Shown: in pieces, positions 33,740-43,230 of the stretch
Layout: each line of letters begins with the position of its first letter
How positions within the stretch are numbered: position 1 is the stretch's first letter
DNA from: Micromonospora parathelypteridis
GTDB lineage: Bacteria > Actinomycetota > Actinomycetes > Mycobacteriales > Micromonosporaceae
Reading direction: 5' to 3'
Assembly: GCF_014201145.1 (NCBI RefSeq)
Contig: NZ_JACHDP010000001.1
Coordinates: 5,766,001 to 5,830,000, forward strand
DNA length: 64,000 bases
Program-made: the position numbers and the translations under genes
The notes under the pieces: model-generated
Told to the model about the DNA's origin: nothing
The model's database searches: none
What the model saw: the letters and a program-made list of their open reading frames with translations, nothing else

Positions 33740-35398
33740 ATGGATGACGAGCTGCTCGCCGGCCGGTACCGCAGGCTCCTGCTGATCGGGGACGCCGCGA
33801 CCCTCGGACGCGTCTGGCTGGCACGCGACGAGGTGCTCGACCGGCACGTCGCGCTCCAGCAGATCGCTGTACCGAGTTGGGCGAGCGACGCCGAGCGGTC
33901 GCGGTTGCAGGAGCGCACGCTCGGCGAGGTTCGCGGACTGGCCGGGCTGAGCCATCCGGGCGTCGTGGAGATGTGGGACGTGCTGAGCACCGCCGGGCAC
34001 CTGTGGCTCGTCATGGAACACGTACCTTCCAGGACGCTGTCCGAGGTGGTCGCCGCCGACGGCCCGCTGGCGCCGACCGAGGTAGCACGGGTCGGTCTGC
34101 ACCTGCTCGCCGCTCTGGGCGCCGCCCACGCGGCGGGAGTGGTGCACCGGGAACTGCGCCCGCAGAACGTGCTGCTTGCCGAGGACGGGCGGGTCATGCT
34201 CGGCGGGTTCGGCTTGTCGATCTTCGACAGCCGCAGCCCGGCGATCATCAGCGCGGGGAGCCTGTCGACGATCCAGTACGTCGCACCGGAGCGCGCCCGC
34301 GACGGCAGGTCCACCCCCGCCACCGATCTGTGGGCACTCGGCGCGACGCTCTACCTGGCAGCGGAGGGCCGCCCACCGTGGAGCCGGTCGTCAACCCTGG
34401 CCACCCTCGCCGCACTGGCCACCGAGGCGCCCGACCGGATGAGCGTCCTGCCGCTCGAACCCACGATCACCGGCCTCCTGCTGCGTAACCCCCGTCAACG
34501 TCTGTCCGCGCAGGAGGCACGCGACCGACTCGAGCAGGTGGCTGCGGCAACCGTACCCATCGAGCCTGCGCCGGGGCCGCGGCCGCGCCGCTGGCGGCGC
34601 ACGCCCGCCGCCCTACGTCGCCCCGCCACCCCGGTGTTCCCGATCGCGCAGGACGGAATCGACACCACGGCCATTCCAGTCAGAGCCTCGGCCAGCCGCG
34701 ACCGGAGGACCGGCTGGGCATTCACTGGCGCCGTGTCGGGCCTGGTGGCGGTCGTGGCCGTTGTCGTCACGGCAACTGGCGCCGTGATCGGCGGCCTGCG
34801 CGGCCAGGACGGCACGCCAGCCGCCGCACCAGGTGGTGCGGCGGCCGGCGCGATGAAGCCGACCGAGACGGCGCCGCCCGCCCACCTCTGCCTGGACGAT
34901 GCCGCCTCCAACGAGGCCGAGCCTCTGCAGGAGCCCGCCGCGCCGCTGCCGAACGCCTTGCCGGACGGGTGGGCATGGCATCAGGACCCGATCGGCTTCC
35001 GCTTGGCGGTGCCCGTGGGCTGGACTCGGCACACCGAAGGTGGGACGGTCTGCTTCCGCGACCCCGTGCAGCCGCAAGCCATCGCCGTCGACCCCGCCGC
35101 CGCGGTCTCCTCCATACCGTCGACGCGGTGGGAGGCAGCGGAGCACGAGGCGCTGAAGACGGGGGTGCTACCCGGCTACCAGAGGATCAGCATCGGGCCG
35201 GTCATCCGCACGGGTGGGGCCGCCGAATGGGAGTACACCTCCGACCAGGCCGGCGGCGCGCGGCTGCACGCCCGCCGACTGCTGGTCAACGACAGCAAGA
35301 CCCGCGCCTACAGCCTGTCCTGGATCAACCTGGACAGCCAGTGGATCGCGACCGAACCCTTCCAACGACTAGCCTTCTCGAGCTTCCGCCTCGACTGA
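33740..35398 (+). CDS. membrane-anchored protein with degenerate Ser/Thr kinase domain (pseudokinase)
   Basis: 552 residues from ATG 33740. An N-terminal protein-kinase fold (about 1-270) is followed by a basic/proline linker, one membrane helix (about 327-350) and an extracellular domain of about 150 residues (GWAWHQDPIGFRLAVPVGW ... SYSLSWINLDSQW). The fold is complete but every key catalytic residue is changed: VAxK lysine is Q40 (VALQ), HRD aspartate is E138 (HREL), DFG aspartate is G156 (GFG), and the glycine loop is GDAATLG. APE and DLWALGATLYLA are kept. It probably binds partners or lipid II-like ligands rather than phosphorylating. Follows the SigK operon. Confidence 0.88.
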   Translation: MDDELLAGRYRRLLLIGDAATLGRVWLARDEVLDRHVALQQIAVPSWASDAERSRLQERTLGEVRGLAGLSHPGVVEMWDVLSTAGHLWLVMEHVPSRTLSEVVAADGPLAPTEVARVGLHLLAALGAAHAAGVVHRELRPQNVLLAEDGRVMLGGFGLSIFDSRSPAIISAGSLSTIQYVAPERARDGRSTPATDLWALGATLYLAAEGRPPWSRSSTLATLAALATEAPDRMSVLPLEPTITGLLLRNPRQRLSAQEARDRLEQVAAATVPIEPAPGPRPRRWRRTPAALRRPATPVFPIAQDGIDTTAIPVRASASRDRRTGWAFTGAVSGLVAVVAVVVTATGAVIGGLRGQDGTPAAAPGGAAAGAMKPTETAPPAHLCLDDAASNEAEPLQEPAAPLPNALPDGWAWHQDPIGFRLAVPVGWTRHTEGGTVCFRDPVQPQAIAVDPAAAVSSIPSTRWEAAEHEALKTGVLPGYQRISIGPVIRTGGAAEWEYTSDQAGGARLHARRLLVNDSKTRAYSLSWINLDSQWIATEPFQRLAFSSFRLD

Positions 35399-35540
35399 GG
35401 CCGCGGATGGCCGGGCAGACATGCCGTCGACGTCGAGGTGGGTAACCCAGGAGTGGTCGACCGTGGAAGGGCGGGGCCTGCCCGACACCGGCTCCGGCGA
35501 TCACCGCAGCCTGCCGAAGCGACCTGCCCGTCCGTGCTCG

Positions 35541-36479
35541 CTACTGCCGTAGGAGCAGGGCGAGGTCGAGCACCACATGATTCATGAAGTTGCCGGTGGT
35601 CTCGGCTTCGCCCGTGAGTAGGTCAATCCTGTACAGCCGGGAGCCGGCAAGGCTGTTGAGGACGGCATAGGCGTTGTTGGCCACGGCGCGGTCTCCGCGC
35701 AGAGGGCTGTGGATGTCGAAGCCTGCTTGCGGGTTCGCGTTGACTCCGAGCGCGCCGGTGGCGACCAGTTGCCCGGAGTTGGCGGGGGATTGCAGCGCGA
35801 CCTGGTCGAGGGTGGTGTCGATGTCGAACAGGGTGGTGGCGGTGGCGGGGTTGAGGTCGTTGTTGGTGTAGGCCGCGCCGGTGACACCGACGGCTGCGGT
35901 GCTGGGCGGATAGATAAGGGGACCGTCGACGATGGTCGTGCCGCCCGGGTTGACGTTGTGGCGCAGGTTCTGGCCGGTGTCGCTGATGATCCGGAGTCGG
36001 TCGGCGGCTGGGTTGAAGTCGACGCCGAACGAGGCGCCGTTCAGGGCGGCGGTCAGTTGGCTGATTTTCGTGGCGGCGGCGGTGCGCGTGTTCAGCGTGT
36101 AGATGCCGCCGCTGCTGCCGACGCCGTAGAGCAGTCCGTCTTGAATGCGGAAGTCGATGCCGATGAGAGCTTCGCTACCGGGCAGGTCGACGGGGCCGAT
36201 GGTGCAGGCCAGGGCGGGGCGGCTGGCGGCGAACTTGATCAGTTGTTGATTGGCGGTGAGGCCGATGGCGACGAGCCCGTTGCGGCTGCCGGCGTTCAGC
36301 AGGTCCCACAGAAGAGAGCAGGTCCCGTTGGTCAGCGACGGTAGGCCGCGAGGCAAGATGTTTGCTGCCGTGCTCTGGGTTGGTTGGGCGGCGGCGGTGA
36401 CTGGCGTCGAGGTGATCCCGACGATGGCGACCGTCATCGTGGTGGCAATGAGCAGCCCTCGGCGAAGCGTACGGTGCAT
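35541..36479 (-). CDS. secreted DUF4394 protein
   Basis: 312 residues from ATG 36479 (AAGGAAG upstream). Signal peptide MHRTLRRGLLIATTMTVAIV...TAAA. The body is a DUF4394 repeat beta-propeller: NQQLIKFAASRP, LIGIDFRIQDGLLYGVGSSG, GASFGVDFNPAADRLRIISD, GQNLRHNVN. Function of the family is unknown; such proteins are secreted and probably bind or scaffold. Alone on its strand between the pseudokinase and the LacI island. Confidence 0.88.
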   Translation of the reverse strand: MHRTLRRGLLIATTMTVAIVGITSTPVTAAAQPTQSTAANILPRGLPSLTNGTCSLLWDLLNAGSRNGLVAIGLTANQQLIKFAASRPALACTIGPVDLPGSEALIGIDFRIQDGLLYGVGSSGGIYTLNTRTAAATKISQLTAALNGASFGVDFNPAADRLRIISDTGQNLRHNVNPGGTTIVDGPLIYPPSTAAVGVTGAAYTNNDLNPATATTLFDIDTTLDQVALQSPANSGQLVATGALGVNANPQAGFDIHSPLRGDRAVANNAYAVLNSLAGSRLYRIDLLTGEAETTGNFMNHVVLDLALLLRQ

Positions 36480-36689
36480 GAGAGGCACTTCCTTGATCAG
36501 AGGCACCGGCGGACTCCTTGGCGGAATCCGACGCCTTGCCGGCGGCGGTGCAGGGATGAATTCCCTGGTCAGAGCCTATGGACGGGCGATCCTTACTGAC
36601 TGTCGGCTTTCATCCATTCCTCCGACTTTCGCACCTTCTGCACAAGGCAATCCACAAGGGGCTTTCAACCGCGCTCGACGTGTTGATCG

Positions 36690-36833
36690 CGCGGCGGCTA
36701 CCGCTACTCCACCGAGTTCGAGGTCGAGTACCTCTACCGGGTCTCACTCCTGATGAGCGTCGGCGAGGGCACGATCGACATCCAGCCGACCGTTGTCGCG
36801 AAGGCGCTCGTACGCCGCGAACGGACCGTCTGA
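36690..36833 (+). pseudogene. C-terminal remnant of an acyl-CoA dehydrogenase-like gene
   Basis: YRYSTEFEVEYLYRVSLLMS-VGEGTIDIQPTVVAKALVRR to TGA 36831 resembles the final helices of acyl-CoA dehydrogenases, where GEGTNEI is usual. Nothing upstream in frame (TGA at 36684). A leftover piece with no start. Its last codons form one arm of the terminator hairpin. Confidence 0.45.
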
Positions 36834-36868
36834 TGCTCCCACGGTCCTACCGGGAGCATCAGACGGTC
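36824..36868. terminator. 17-bp perfect hairpin ending the LacI island operon
   Basis: GACCGTCTGATGCTCCC and its exact complement, 11-base loop, five bases beyond the DUF4127 stop on the minus strand. Very stable; acts for the long leftward operon. Confidence 0.85.
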
Positions 36869-36873
36869 GCCTG

Positions 36874-38514
36874 TCAGGACAGTCGCAGCCGAGGTTCGAG
36901 GACCACCTCGAAGAGCCGGTCCCACGGCAGCTCGACACGCGCCGACTCGAAGCGGGCCAGGGTCGCCGTGAACGTCTTCGCGCCGCGCCGTCCCAGCACG
37001 ATGCGGTGCCCCGCGAAGTGGTCGGCGAAGTACCGCTCGGTCAGCGGCACCAGCCGTTCGCTCACCCAGCCGTCGAAGTAGATCTTCTGCTCGGGGGTGA
37101 GAGCGAGCGGGTCCCAGCCCTGCGCCCGCGCGTGCGCGTACGCCTCGACCTGCACGATGTTCTTCCACGGGTCGTCCTTGACGAACCGGTAGAGCAGGTA
37201 CTCGGCGTGCGCCTGGCCGGGCCCGCGCAGGTCGGGCACGCCGAACCCGCTACCGGAGGAGCGGAGGTACACCCACCGGGCGGTGCCGTGGCCGAGCGCC
37301 AGACCGAGTGCGTTGCCGCCGGTGTTCCACCCGGAGTACGACAGCAGTGCCGCGAGATCGAGGCGGTTCTCCATCCGGGCGACCAGTTCGTGGTCCGCCT
37401 TGTTGACGATGAGCGGGTCCACCACGATGACCGGGGTGCCGGCGGCCAGCAGCTTGCCGATCCGCCCGACGAAGGCGTCCAGGTCGGCGGCCCGCTGCCC
37501 GGGTGCCGATGAGGGGGTGTTCACGGCGAGAACGATGTCCGCGTCGCCGTTGACGACCCGGCCCCCCACAGTGGCCACGTGCCGGCGGATGTTCTCCGCG
37601 AACGGGATGCCCTCCAGTTGGGCGGTCCAGTCCTCGCCGGAGACGCCGGCGTACTCCACGCGGTAGGTGGGTTCCGTACGGGCCGCGATCACCCGCGCGA
37701 CCAGCAACGCGTCGACCTCGTCGGCGCCGGGGAAGATTTCCACCCGGTCGCCGACGCCGAGTTGGGCGACCAGCGCCTCCAACTCCACCCGCTCGGCTCG
37801 GGCCAGGCCGACCGGCGCGGTGTCGTCCTCGGAGAGCACGAGGTGGCTGATGGTGCCGTCGGCGACCCACTCGACCATCAGCCGGTTGACCTGGTGGTTG
37901 CGGGCCCGCGCGGCGAGATAGTCCTCGACGACCTGGTCGGGGATCCGCGCCCGGGTGGCGTCGAGCTGGGCCCGTAGCTCCTCCTGCCCGAGGTTCACCA
38001 CCTGGTCGTAGAGCTTCGCCCAGGTGACCAGCAGGTCGCGGTACGTGTCCAGTTCGGTGCCCGTGCTGGTGATGGCGAGGCGCTGGATGGTGTCGTGCAC
38101 CTCGATCACCGCACCCGGCCGGGTCGAGCGCAGGCTTCGGATCGAGGCCAGGTTCTCCAGGGCCGCCGCCAGGGTCGGCGCGGCGGTGCGGGAGGCGATC
38201 AGGCCACCGTAGGCGAGCATGCTGACCGAGATCACGTACCCGTCGACGTGGTCGGTGGTGCCGAGCCAGCGGGCGATGGCGGCCCCGTCGCCGGGGGTGA
38301 AGAAGCGGCCCAGCAGGTCCCGCGGCGGCAGCTGCACCTGGGCGCCGGCGCTCGCCGCGGTCATCTGTGGGGCGTAGGTGTTGACCGGCCGGTCGTCCAA
38401 CGGGACCAGTGCCACGGTCAGCTGCCGCTTGGCGGGCCCGGCGAGTGCGGGTCGGCCGATGGCCACGGTGGTCAGCCCGGCCACGCCGGTGGCCAGGAGG
38501 GTACGCCTTCTCAT
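36874..38514 (-). CDS. exported DUF4127 protein
   Basis: 546 residues from ATG 38514 (GGAG site). Twin-arginine-like signal MRRRTLLATGVAGLTTVAIG. The body matches DUF4127: LVPLDDRPVNTYAPQM, VDGYVISVSMLAYGGLIASR, HLVLSEDDTAPVGLARAE, GADEVDALLVARV, LSYSGWNTGGNALGLALGHG. The family has no established reaction. Conserved acidic/His/Asn motifs suggest a metal-dependent hydrolase, but that is a guess. Starts two bases after nanE stops, so it is part of the amino-sugar operon and probably acts on the extracellular substrate. Confidence 0.85.
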   Translation of the reverse strand: MRRRTLLATGVAGLTTVAIGRPALAGPAKRQLTVALVPLDDRPVNTYAPQMTAASAGAQVQLPPRDLLGRFFTPGDGAAIARWLGTTDHVDGYVISVSMLAYGGLIASRTAAPTLAAALENLASIRSLRSTRPGAVIEVHDTIQRLAITSTGTELDTYRDLLVTWAKLYDQVVNLGQEELRAQLDATRARIPDQVVEDYLAARARNHQVNRLMVEWVADGTISHLVLSEDDTAPVGLARAERVELEALVAQLGVGDRVEIFPGADEVDALLVARVIAARTEPTYRVEYAGVSGEDWTAQLEGIPFAENIRRHVATVGGRVVNGDADIVLAVNTPSSAPGQRAADLDAFVGRIGKLLAAGTPVIVVDPLIVNKADHELVARMENRLDLAALLSYSGWNTGGNALGLALGHGTARWVYLRSSGSGFGVPDLRGPGQAHAEYLLYRFVKDDPWKNIVQVEAYAHARAQGWDPLALTPEQKIYFDGWVSERLVPLTERYFADHFAGHRIVLGRRGAKTFTATLARFESARVELPWDRLFEVVLEPRLRLS

Positions 38515-38516
38515 GT

Positions 38517-39224
38517 TCACTCCATCTTTGTCGAGGCGCTCGCCGCGCGGGGGGTGGCCGGCACGAGCCGGCGGGTGATCCACAGTGGTGAGGTGACCGC
38601 GTTGCCCATCACCACCGCGTGCGCACCCGCCTCGAAGGCCCGGCCGATCTGTTCCGTGGTGCGGTACCGCCCTTCGGCGATCACCGGCACGGGTAGCAGT
38701 GCGACGAGTCGCTCCACGAGCCCGAGGTCGGGCCCGTCAGTCGGTGGGCTGGCCGGGGTGTAACCGGACAGTGTGGTGGCGACGGCGTCCGCCCCGGCCT
38801 CGACGGCGGCGACGCCCTCGGCCGTGGTGGAGACGTCGGCCAGGATCAGTGCGTCGGTCCGTTCGCGGAGCAGGCGGACCGTGTCGGCGAAGGCGCGGCC
38901 GTCCGGTCGGGGGCGGTCGGTGGCGTCGATCGCGACGATGTCCGCCCCGGCCAGCGCCACCTGGAGCGCGTGGGCCGCGGTCGGGGTGATGAACACGCCT
39001 GCCGTGCCGTGCTTGTACAGCCCGATCACCGGAACGTCGACGGCAGCGCGTACCGCTCGGACGTCGTCCGGCCCGTTGACCCGGACCCCGACCGCGCCGC
39101 CGCGTACCACCGCGGCCGCCACCCGGGCCTGGACGTACGGGTCCCGCATCGGGTCGTCAGGGTCGTCGGGCAGCGGTTGGCAGGACACCACCAGCCCGCC
39201 GGCCAGGTCGTCGAGCAGGTTCAC
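38517..39224 (-). CDS. nanE: N-acetylmannosamine-6-phosphate 2-epimerase
   Basis: 235 residues. TIM-barrel epimerase converting ManNAc-6-phosphate to GlcNAc-6-phosphate. NanE landmarks: LVVSCQPLPDDP, AVGVRVNGPDDVRAVR, PVIGLYKHG (catalytic lysine region), ITPTAAHALQVALAGADIVA-IDATDRPRP and PVIAEGRYRTTEQI. Downstream of the ROK kinase, with which it forms the usual NanK-NanE pair. Links the imported sugar to the general GlcNAc pathway (NagA/NagB elsewhere). Confidence 0.92.
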   Translation of the reverse strand: MNLLDDLAGGLVVSCQPLPDDPDDPMRDPYVQARVAAAVVRGGAVGVRVNGPDDVRAVRAAVDVPVIGLYKHGTAGVFITPTAAHALQVALAGADIVAIDATDRPRPDGRAFADTVRLLRERTDALILADVSTTAEGVAAVEAGADAVATTLSGYTPASPPTDGPDLGLVERLVALLPVPVIAEGRYRTTEQIGRAFEAGAHAVVMGNAVTSPLWITRRLVPATPRAASASTKME

Positions 39225-39247
39225 CTGTTGGTCCTTCCGATGTCGGG

Positions 39248-40135
39248 TCAGTCGATGGCCAGTCGGGCGGCGCCGACCACGACGGCGTCAGCGCCCAGCG
39301 TGGCGGGCAGCAGCGGAACGTCGGCCCAGCCCGCGGGCACCTCGGCCGAGTAGGCCGCCGACGCGGCGGGCAGCAGGGCGCCGGCCGCCCCGCCGGTCAC
39401 CAGGACAGCGTCCGGGTCGAGCAGGGCCACCAACCCCGCCAGGGCCGCGCCGAGAACCGTTCCGGCACGCTCGACGACCTGTTGGGCGACACCGTCCCCG
39501 GCCGCGGCACGGTCCGCCACGGTCCGCCCGGTGACGTGGGTGCCGGTCTCGATGGAGTACGCGGCGGCCAGCCCGCTGCCGGAGGCGATCGCCTCCAGGT
39601 GCCCGTACCGGCCGCACCCGCACCGCAGCCGCTCGGCACCCGGGGCCGGCAGATGCCCGACCTCGCCGGCGGCGCCGCGGACACCGGCCTCGACGCGGCC
39701 GTTGCGGACGACCGCCCCGCCCAGCCCGGTGCCGACGGCCACCAGCAGCACATGGGCTCGGTCCCGTCCGGCGCCGGCCCAGCATTCGCCCAGCGCGGCG
39801 GCGTTCACGTCGTTGGTGACCCGCACTCCTCGACCCAGCCGGGCGGCCAACGCGTCGGCGACCGGGGTTCCCGTCCAGCCGGGCAGGCTGTCGGTGGCGT
39901 ACCGGATGCCGCCGGTCGCGGGGTCGACCGTGCCGGCGGTGCCCACGCCCACCGGCCCGGTGCTCGCGCCGAGCAGGTCGGTGGCCAGCCGGGCGGCGGC
40001 GTCCAGCACGGCCCCGGGCCCGGACCGGGCAGGCGTGGGCACCTCGCGGCGCTCCAGCACCTGCCCGACCCGGTCGACCAGCGCGGCCGCCGTCTTGGTG
40101 CCGCCGATGTCTATGCCGACAACCGGTGTCGTCAT
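39248..40135 (-). CDS. nanK: ROK-family kinase, probable N-acetylmannosamine kinase
   Basis: 295 residues from ATG 40135, overlapping the permease stop (ATGA). VVGIDIGGTKTAAALV phosphate loop, GEVGHLPAPGAERLRCGCGR-YGHLEAIASG zinc motif with CGCGxxGHLE (histidine in place of the last cysteine), ATP-site LVTGGAAGA. Expected to make ManNAc-6-phosphate for NanE. Specificity is inferred from the neighbour. Confidence 0.85.
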   Translation of the reverse strand: MTTPVVGIDIGGTKTAAALVDRVGQVLERREVPTPARSGPGAVLDAAARLATDLLGASTGPVGVGTAGTVDPATGGIRYATDSLPGWTGTPVADALAARLGRGVRVTNDVNAAALGECWAGAGRDRAHVLLVAVGTGLGGAVVRNGRVEAGVRGAAGEVGHLPAPGAERLRCGCGRYGHLEAIASGSGLAAAYSIETGTHVTGRTVADRAAAGDGVAQQVVERAGTVLGAALAGLVALLDPDAVLVTGGAAGALLPAASAAYSAEVPAGWADVPLLPATLGADAVVVGAARLAID

Positions 40136-40974
40136 CCCTTGAGGCCGGTGTGCGCGAGCCCTTCGACGAACTGCTTCTGGGCGATGACGAAGACCACCAG
40201 GACCGGCAGCGCGGTCATCGACGCCGCAGCCATCTGGACGTCCCACATGGGACCGCCGTAGGCGTCGACGAACTGGGTGAGCGCCTGGGGCAGGGTGAAC
40301 TTCTCCGGAGAGGAGAGGAACACGATCGGTTCCAGGTAGAGGTTCCAGCTGTGCAGGAAGGTGAAGATCGCCACCGCGCCCAGTGCCGGCCGCGACAGCG
40401 GCAGGGCGATCCGCCAGAAGGTGGCGAAGCGTCCCAACCCGTCGACCCGGGCCGCCTCCTCCAGCTCACCGGGGAGGCTGATGAAGAACTGCCGCATGAT
40501 GAACGTCGCCAGGACGCTCGGCGCGCCGAAGATCGGCACCAGGATCAGCGGCCAGTGGGTGTTGACCAGGCCGAGTTTGAAGAACATCTGGAACAGCGGC
40601 ACGATCGTCACCTCGCTGGGAATGAGCAGGCCCGCGAGGACGACCAGGAACAACACGTTCTGGCCCCGGAACCGGATGCGTGCGAAGGCGTATCCGGCCA
40701 GCGCCGCAACGGCCATGGTGCCGACCGTGACGACCAGCGCGATGTAGAGGCTGTTCAGGTACTGCTGCCCGAACGGCTGCAACTCGAACACCCGCCGGTA
40801 GGCGTCGATCTGCGGGTGGGTCGGCAGCAGCTTCGGCGGGAAGGCGAAGATGTCCGACACCGGCTTCAGCGACGAGGTGACCATCCACCAGGTCGGGAAG
40901 ACGAACGGGATCGCCAGGACCAGCAGCACCCCGTAGAGCACCAGCTTGGTCCGCCGGGACAGGTCACGATTCAT
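40132..40974 (-). CDS. CUT1 ABC permease, MalG-like
   Basis: 280 residues, six membrane helices, EAA loop LEEAARVDGLGRFATFWRIA-LPLSRPALG. N-terminus MNRDLSRRTKLVLYGVLLVL overlaps the end of the upstream permease by 11 bases. Second channel subunit of the importer in the LacI island. Confidence 0.92.
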   Translation of the reverse strand: MNRDLSRRTKLVLYGVLLVLAIPFVFPTWWMVTSSLKPVSDIFAFPPKLLPTHPQIDAYRRVFELQPFGQQYLNSLYIALVVTVGTMAVAALAGYAFARIRFRGQNVLFLVVLAGLLIPSEVTIVPLFQMFFKLGLVNTHWPLILVPIFGAPSVLATFIMRQFFISLPGELEEAARVDGLGRFATFWRIALPLSRPALGAVAIFTFLHSWNLYLEPIVFLSSPEKFTLPQALTQFVDAYGGPMWDVQMAAASMTALPVLVVFVIAQKQFVEGLAHTGLKG

Positions 40975-41911
40975 GGAAGACCCACCTCTTGCGCATCTGC
41001 CACTGCAGCACGGTGAGGGCGAGCACGATGACGAACAACAGGATCGACAGCGTCGCGCCGTAGCCGAAGTGATGGAATTGGAAGGCCTGCTGGTACAGGT
41101 AGTAGACGAGCACCGTCGTCGAGGTGCCGGGTCCGCCCTGGGTGAGCACCGCGATCTGCGCGAAGACCTGCAGCGACCCGACCACGGTGATGATCGAGGT
41201 CAGCAGGATCGTCGGGCTGATCAGCGGTACGGTGATCCGCCCGAACTGGCGCATCCGGCTCGCCCCGTCCACCTCCGCGGCCTCGTACAGATCGGCCGGC
41301 ACGCCCTGCAGTGCGGCCAGGAACAGCACCATGTTCAGGCCGACGTTCTTGAACACCTGCACGACGATCACGGACACCATCGCGGTGCCCTCGCCGCGCA
41401 GCCAGTTCGGCCCGTCCACGCCAATGGTGTCGAGCAACCCGTTGATCCCGCCGTTGTCCTGAAGCAGGAAGCCCCAGACGATGGTCCAGGCCACCAGCGA
41501 GACCACCACGGGGGAGAAGAACAGTGTGCGGAACACGATCGTGCCCCGCAGCCTCTGGTTGAGCAGGACGGCCAGCAGCAGGGCCAGGCCGAGGTTGAAC
41601 ACCACCAGGCCGATCGAGAACAGCCCGGTGGCGCGCAGCACCGCGCCGAGATTGGGATCGTCGGCGAGGCCCTGGTAGTTCTCGGTGCCGACGAAGTCGA
41701 AGGTCCCGGCGAGGACGTTCCACTCGTGCAGGCTGTACCAGAACACGAGGATCAGCGGCAGGATCACGAAGACGACGCTGCCGAGCAGTTGCGGGGCGAT
41801 GAACACAAAACCGGTGAGCTGGTCCCGGCGTCGGCTGGTCCAGAACGGCCGGGCCGGGCCCGGGGCGGGCCCGGCCGAAGCCGAGCCCACCCTGGTGTCC
41901 GTCTGGGTCAT
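40964..41911 (-). CDS. CUT1 ABC permease, MalF-like
   Basis: 315 residues, six membrane helices after a Pro/Gly-rich N-terminal tail. EAA loop DLYEAAEVDGASRMRQFGRI-TVPLISPTI. Ten bases downstream of the binding-protein gene. No ATPase gene in the operon; a shared MsiK-type ATPase elsewhere is assumed. Confidence 0.92.
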   Translation of the reverse strand: MTQTDTRVGSASAGPAPGPARPFWTSRRRDQLTGFVFIAPQLLGSVVFVILPLILVFWYSLHEWNVLAGTFDFVGTENYQGLADDPNLGAVLRATGLFSIGLVVFNLGLALLLAVLLNQRLRGTIVFRTLFFSPVVVSLVAWTIVWGFLLQDNGGINGLLDTIGVDGPNWLRGEGTAMVSVIVVQVFKNVGLNMVLFLAALQGVPADLYEAAEVDGASRMRQFGRITVPLISPTILLTSIITVVGSLQVFAQIAVLTQGGPGTSTTVLVYYLYQQAFQFHHFGYGATLSILLFVIVLALTVLQWQMRKRWVFHES

Positions 41912-41921
41912 AATCGTTGCC

Positions 41922-43205
41922 CTACTTCGCCAGCAGAGGCTGGATCTTGGCGCAGACGCCGTCGAGCACGGCCTTCACGTCCGCGTTCGGCTGCCACAGC
42001 GGGTCGAGGCCGGCACGGACCTGCTGGCTCAGCTCGGCCTGCCCGGAGTGGTTGGGCTTGACCACGCCGTTGGTGATGCCGTCGATGACGACCTTCTGCA
42101 GCTGCTCCGGCTTGAGCTTCGGGTTCGTCTTGGCGAGCGTCTCGGCGGTCAGCTGCGACTGTCGGGGCGCCGGGAAGAACTGGGCGAGCTTGGCCGAGTT
42201 CGTGGGGTTGGTGAAGAAGGCCAGGAAGTCGGCCGCCTGCTTGGCGTGCGGGCTCTTCTTCATCACCCCGAGGCCAGCCTGGCCGACCACCGCGTAGTCA
42301 CCCTTCGGCCCGGCCGGCAGCGGCACCAGGTCCCACCCGAAGCCGCCGTCCTTCAGCAGCGAGGCGCGGGAGATCTGGGTGATCGTCATGGCCGAGTCAC
42401 CGGCGAAGAAGTCGGCGGTCGTGCCCGGCCCAGGCAGCGCCTTCTGGGTGAAGGTGGCCTTGTGCAGGGTGGTCATCGCGTCGACCATCTCCGGGCTGCT
42501 GAAGCCGCAGGTCTTGCCGTCCTCGCTCCACGCCTGGGCGCCCCACCCGGTCCAGAAGGTGGACAGGTTGTCCCAGCCCTTGTAGTCGAAGTCCCGAATG
42601 ACCAGGCCGGCCTTGCCGGAGTCCGCCGCCGTCGCGGCGGCGGTGGTCAGGGCGTTGTCCCAGGTCCACTGACCGGCCGCGATCAGCTCCGCCGGGGTCT
42701 TCTGCCCGGCCTTCTTGAGCATGTCGGTGTTGACGAAGACCCCGAACGGCGAGGTGGAGAAGGGGTACGCGTACAGCTTCCCGTCGTTCTGCCAGAGCTT
42801 GAGGGTGGCGGGGGAGATGTCCTCGTACTGGTAACCCTCGGCCTTCTTCAGCGTGTCGTCGAGGGGCAGCAGCGCGCCCGAGGTGACGAAGTCCGGGGCG
42901 GAGTTCTCGAACACCCACGCCAGGTCGGGCGCGTTCCCGCCGGCGATCTGGGTGGTCAGGGTCGTGGTGTAGGTGTCGAACGGCAGCGGGTCGAACTTGA
43001 TCTCAGCCACGTCCGGGTGGCTCTTGCGGTACTCGTCGGCGATCTCGTTGAACAGCTTGAGGTGCGCCTCGTTGGCCGACCAGACGGTCATCCGCAGCTT
43101 CGCCGGACCGCTGTCGCCGGCGTCGTCGCCGCCGCCGCAGGCGGTCAGGGCGAGCGCGCCGGCCAGTGCAACGGCGACGCCGCGCAGGGCCTTTCCTGCT
43201 CTCAC
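41922..43205 (-). CDS. sugar-binding lipoprotein of the LacI-island importer
   Basis: 427 residues from GTG 43205 (GGAG site). Signal peptide with lipobox LTAC; mature start CGGGDDAGDSG. Family 1 solute-binding protein (KLRMTVWSANEAHLKLFNEI, APDLAWVFENSAPDFVTSGA, KLYAYPFSTSPFGVFVNTDM). Captures an amino sugar or oligosaccharide by context; the ligand cannot be read from sequence. Confidence 0.93.
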   Translation of the reverse strand: MRAGKALRGVAVALAGALALTACGGGDDAGDSGPAKLRMTVWSANEAHLKLFNEIADEYRKSHPDVAEIKFDPLPFDTYTTTLTTQIAGGNAPDLAWVFENSAPDFVTSGALLPLDDTLKKAEGYQYEDISPATLKLWQNDGKLYAYPFSTSPFGVFVNTDMLKKAGQKTPAELIAAGQWTWDNALTTAAATAADSGKAGLVIRDFDYKGWDNLSTFWTGWGAQAWSEDGKTCGFSSPEMVDAMTTLHKATFTQKALPGPGTTADFFAGDSAMTITQISRASLLKDGGFGWDLVPLPAGPKGDYAVVGQAGLGVMKKSPHAKQAADFLAFFTNPTNSAKLAQFFPAPRQSQLTAETLAKTNPKLKPEQLQKVVIDGITNGVVKPNHSGQAELSQQVRAGLDPLWQPNADVKAVLDGVCAKIQPLLAK

Positions 43206-43230
43206 AATATTCTCCTCACCGGGGGTGTGT

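Noticed and set aside
38095..38763. 222-residue plus-strand frame over DUF4127/nanE
   Set aside because: Antisense shadow of two well-supported coupled genes.
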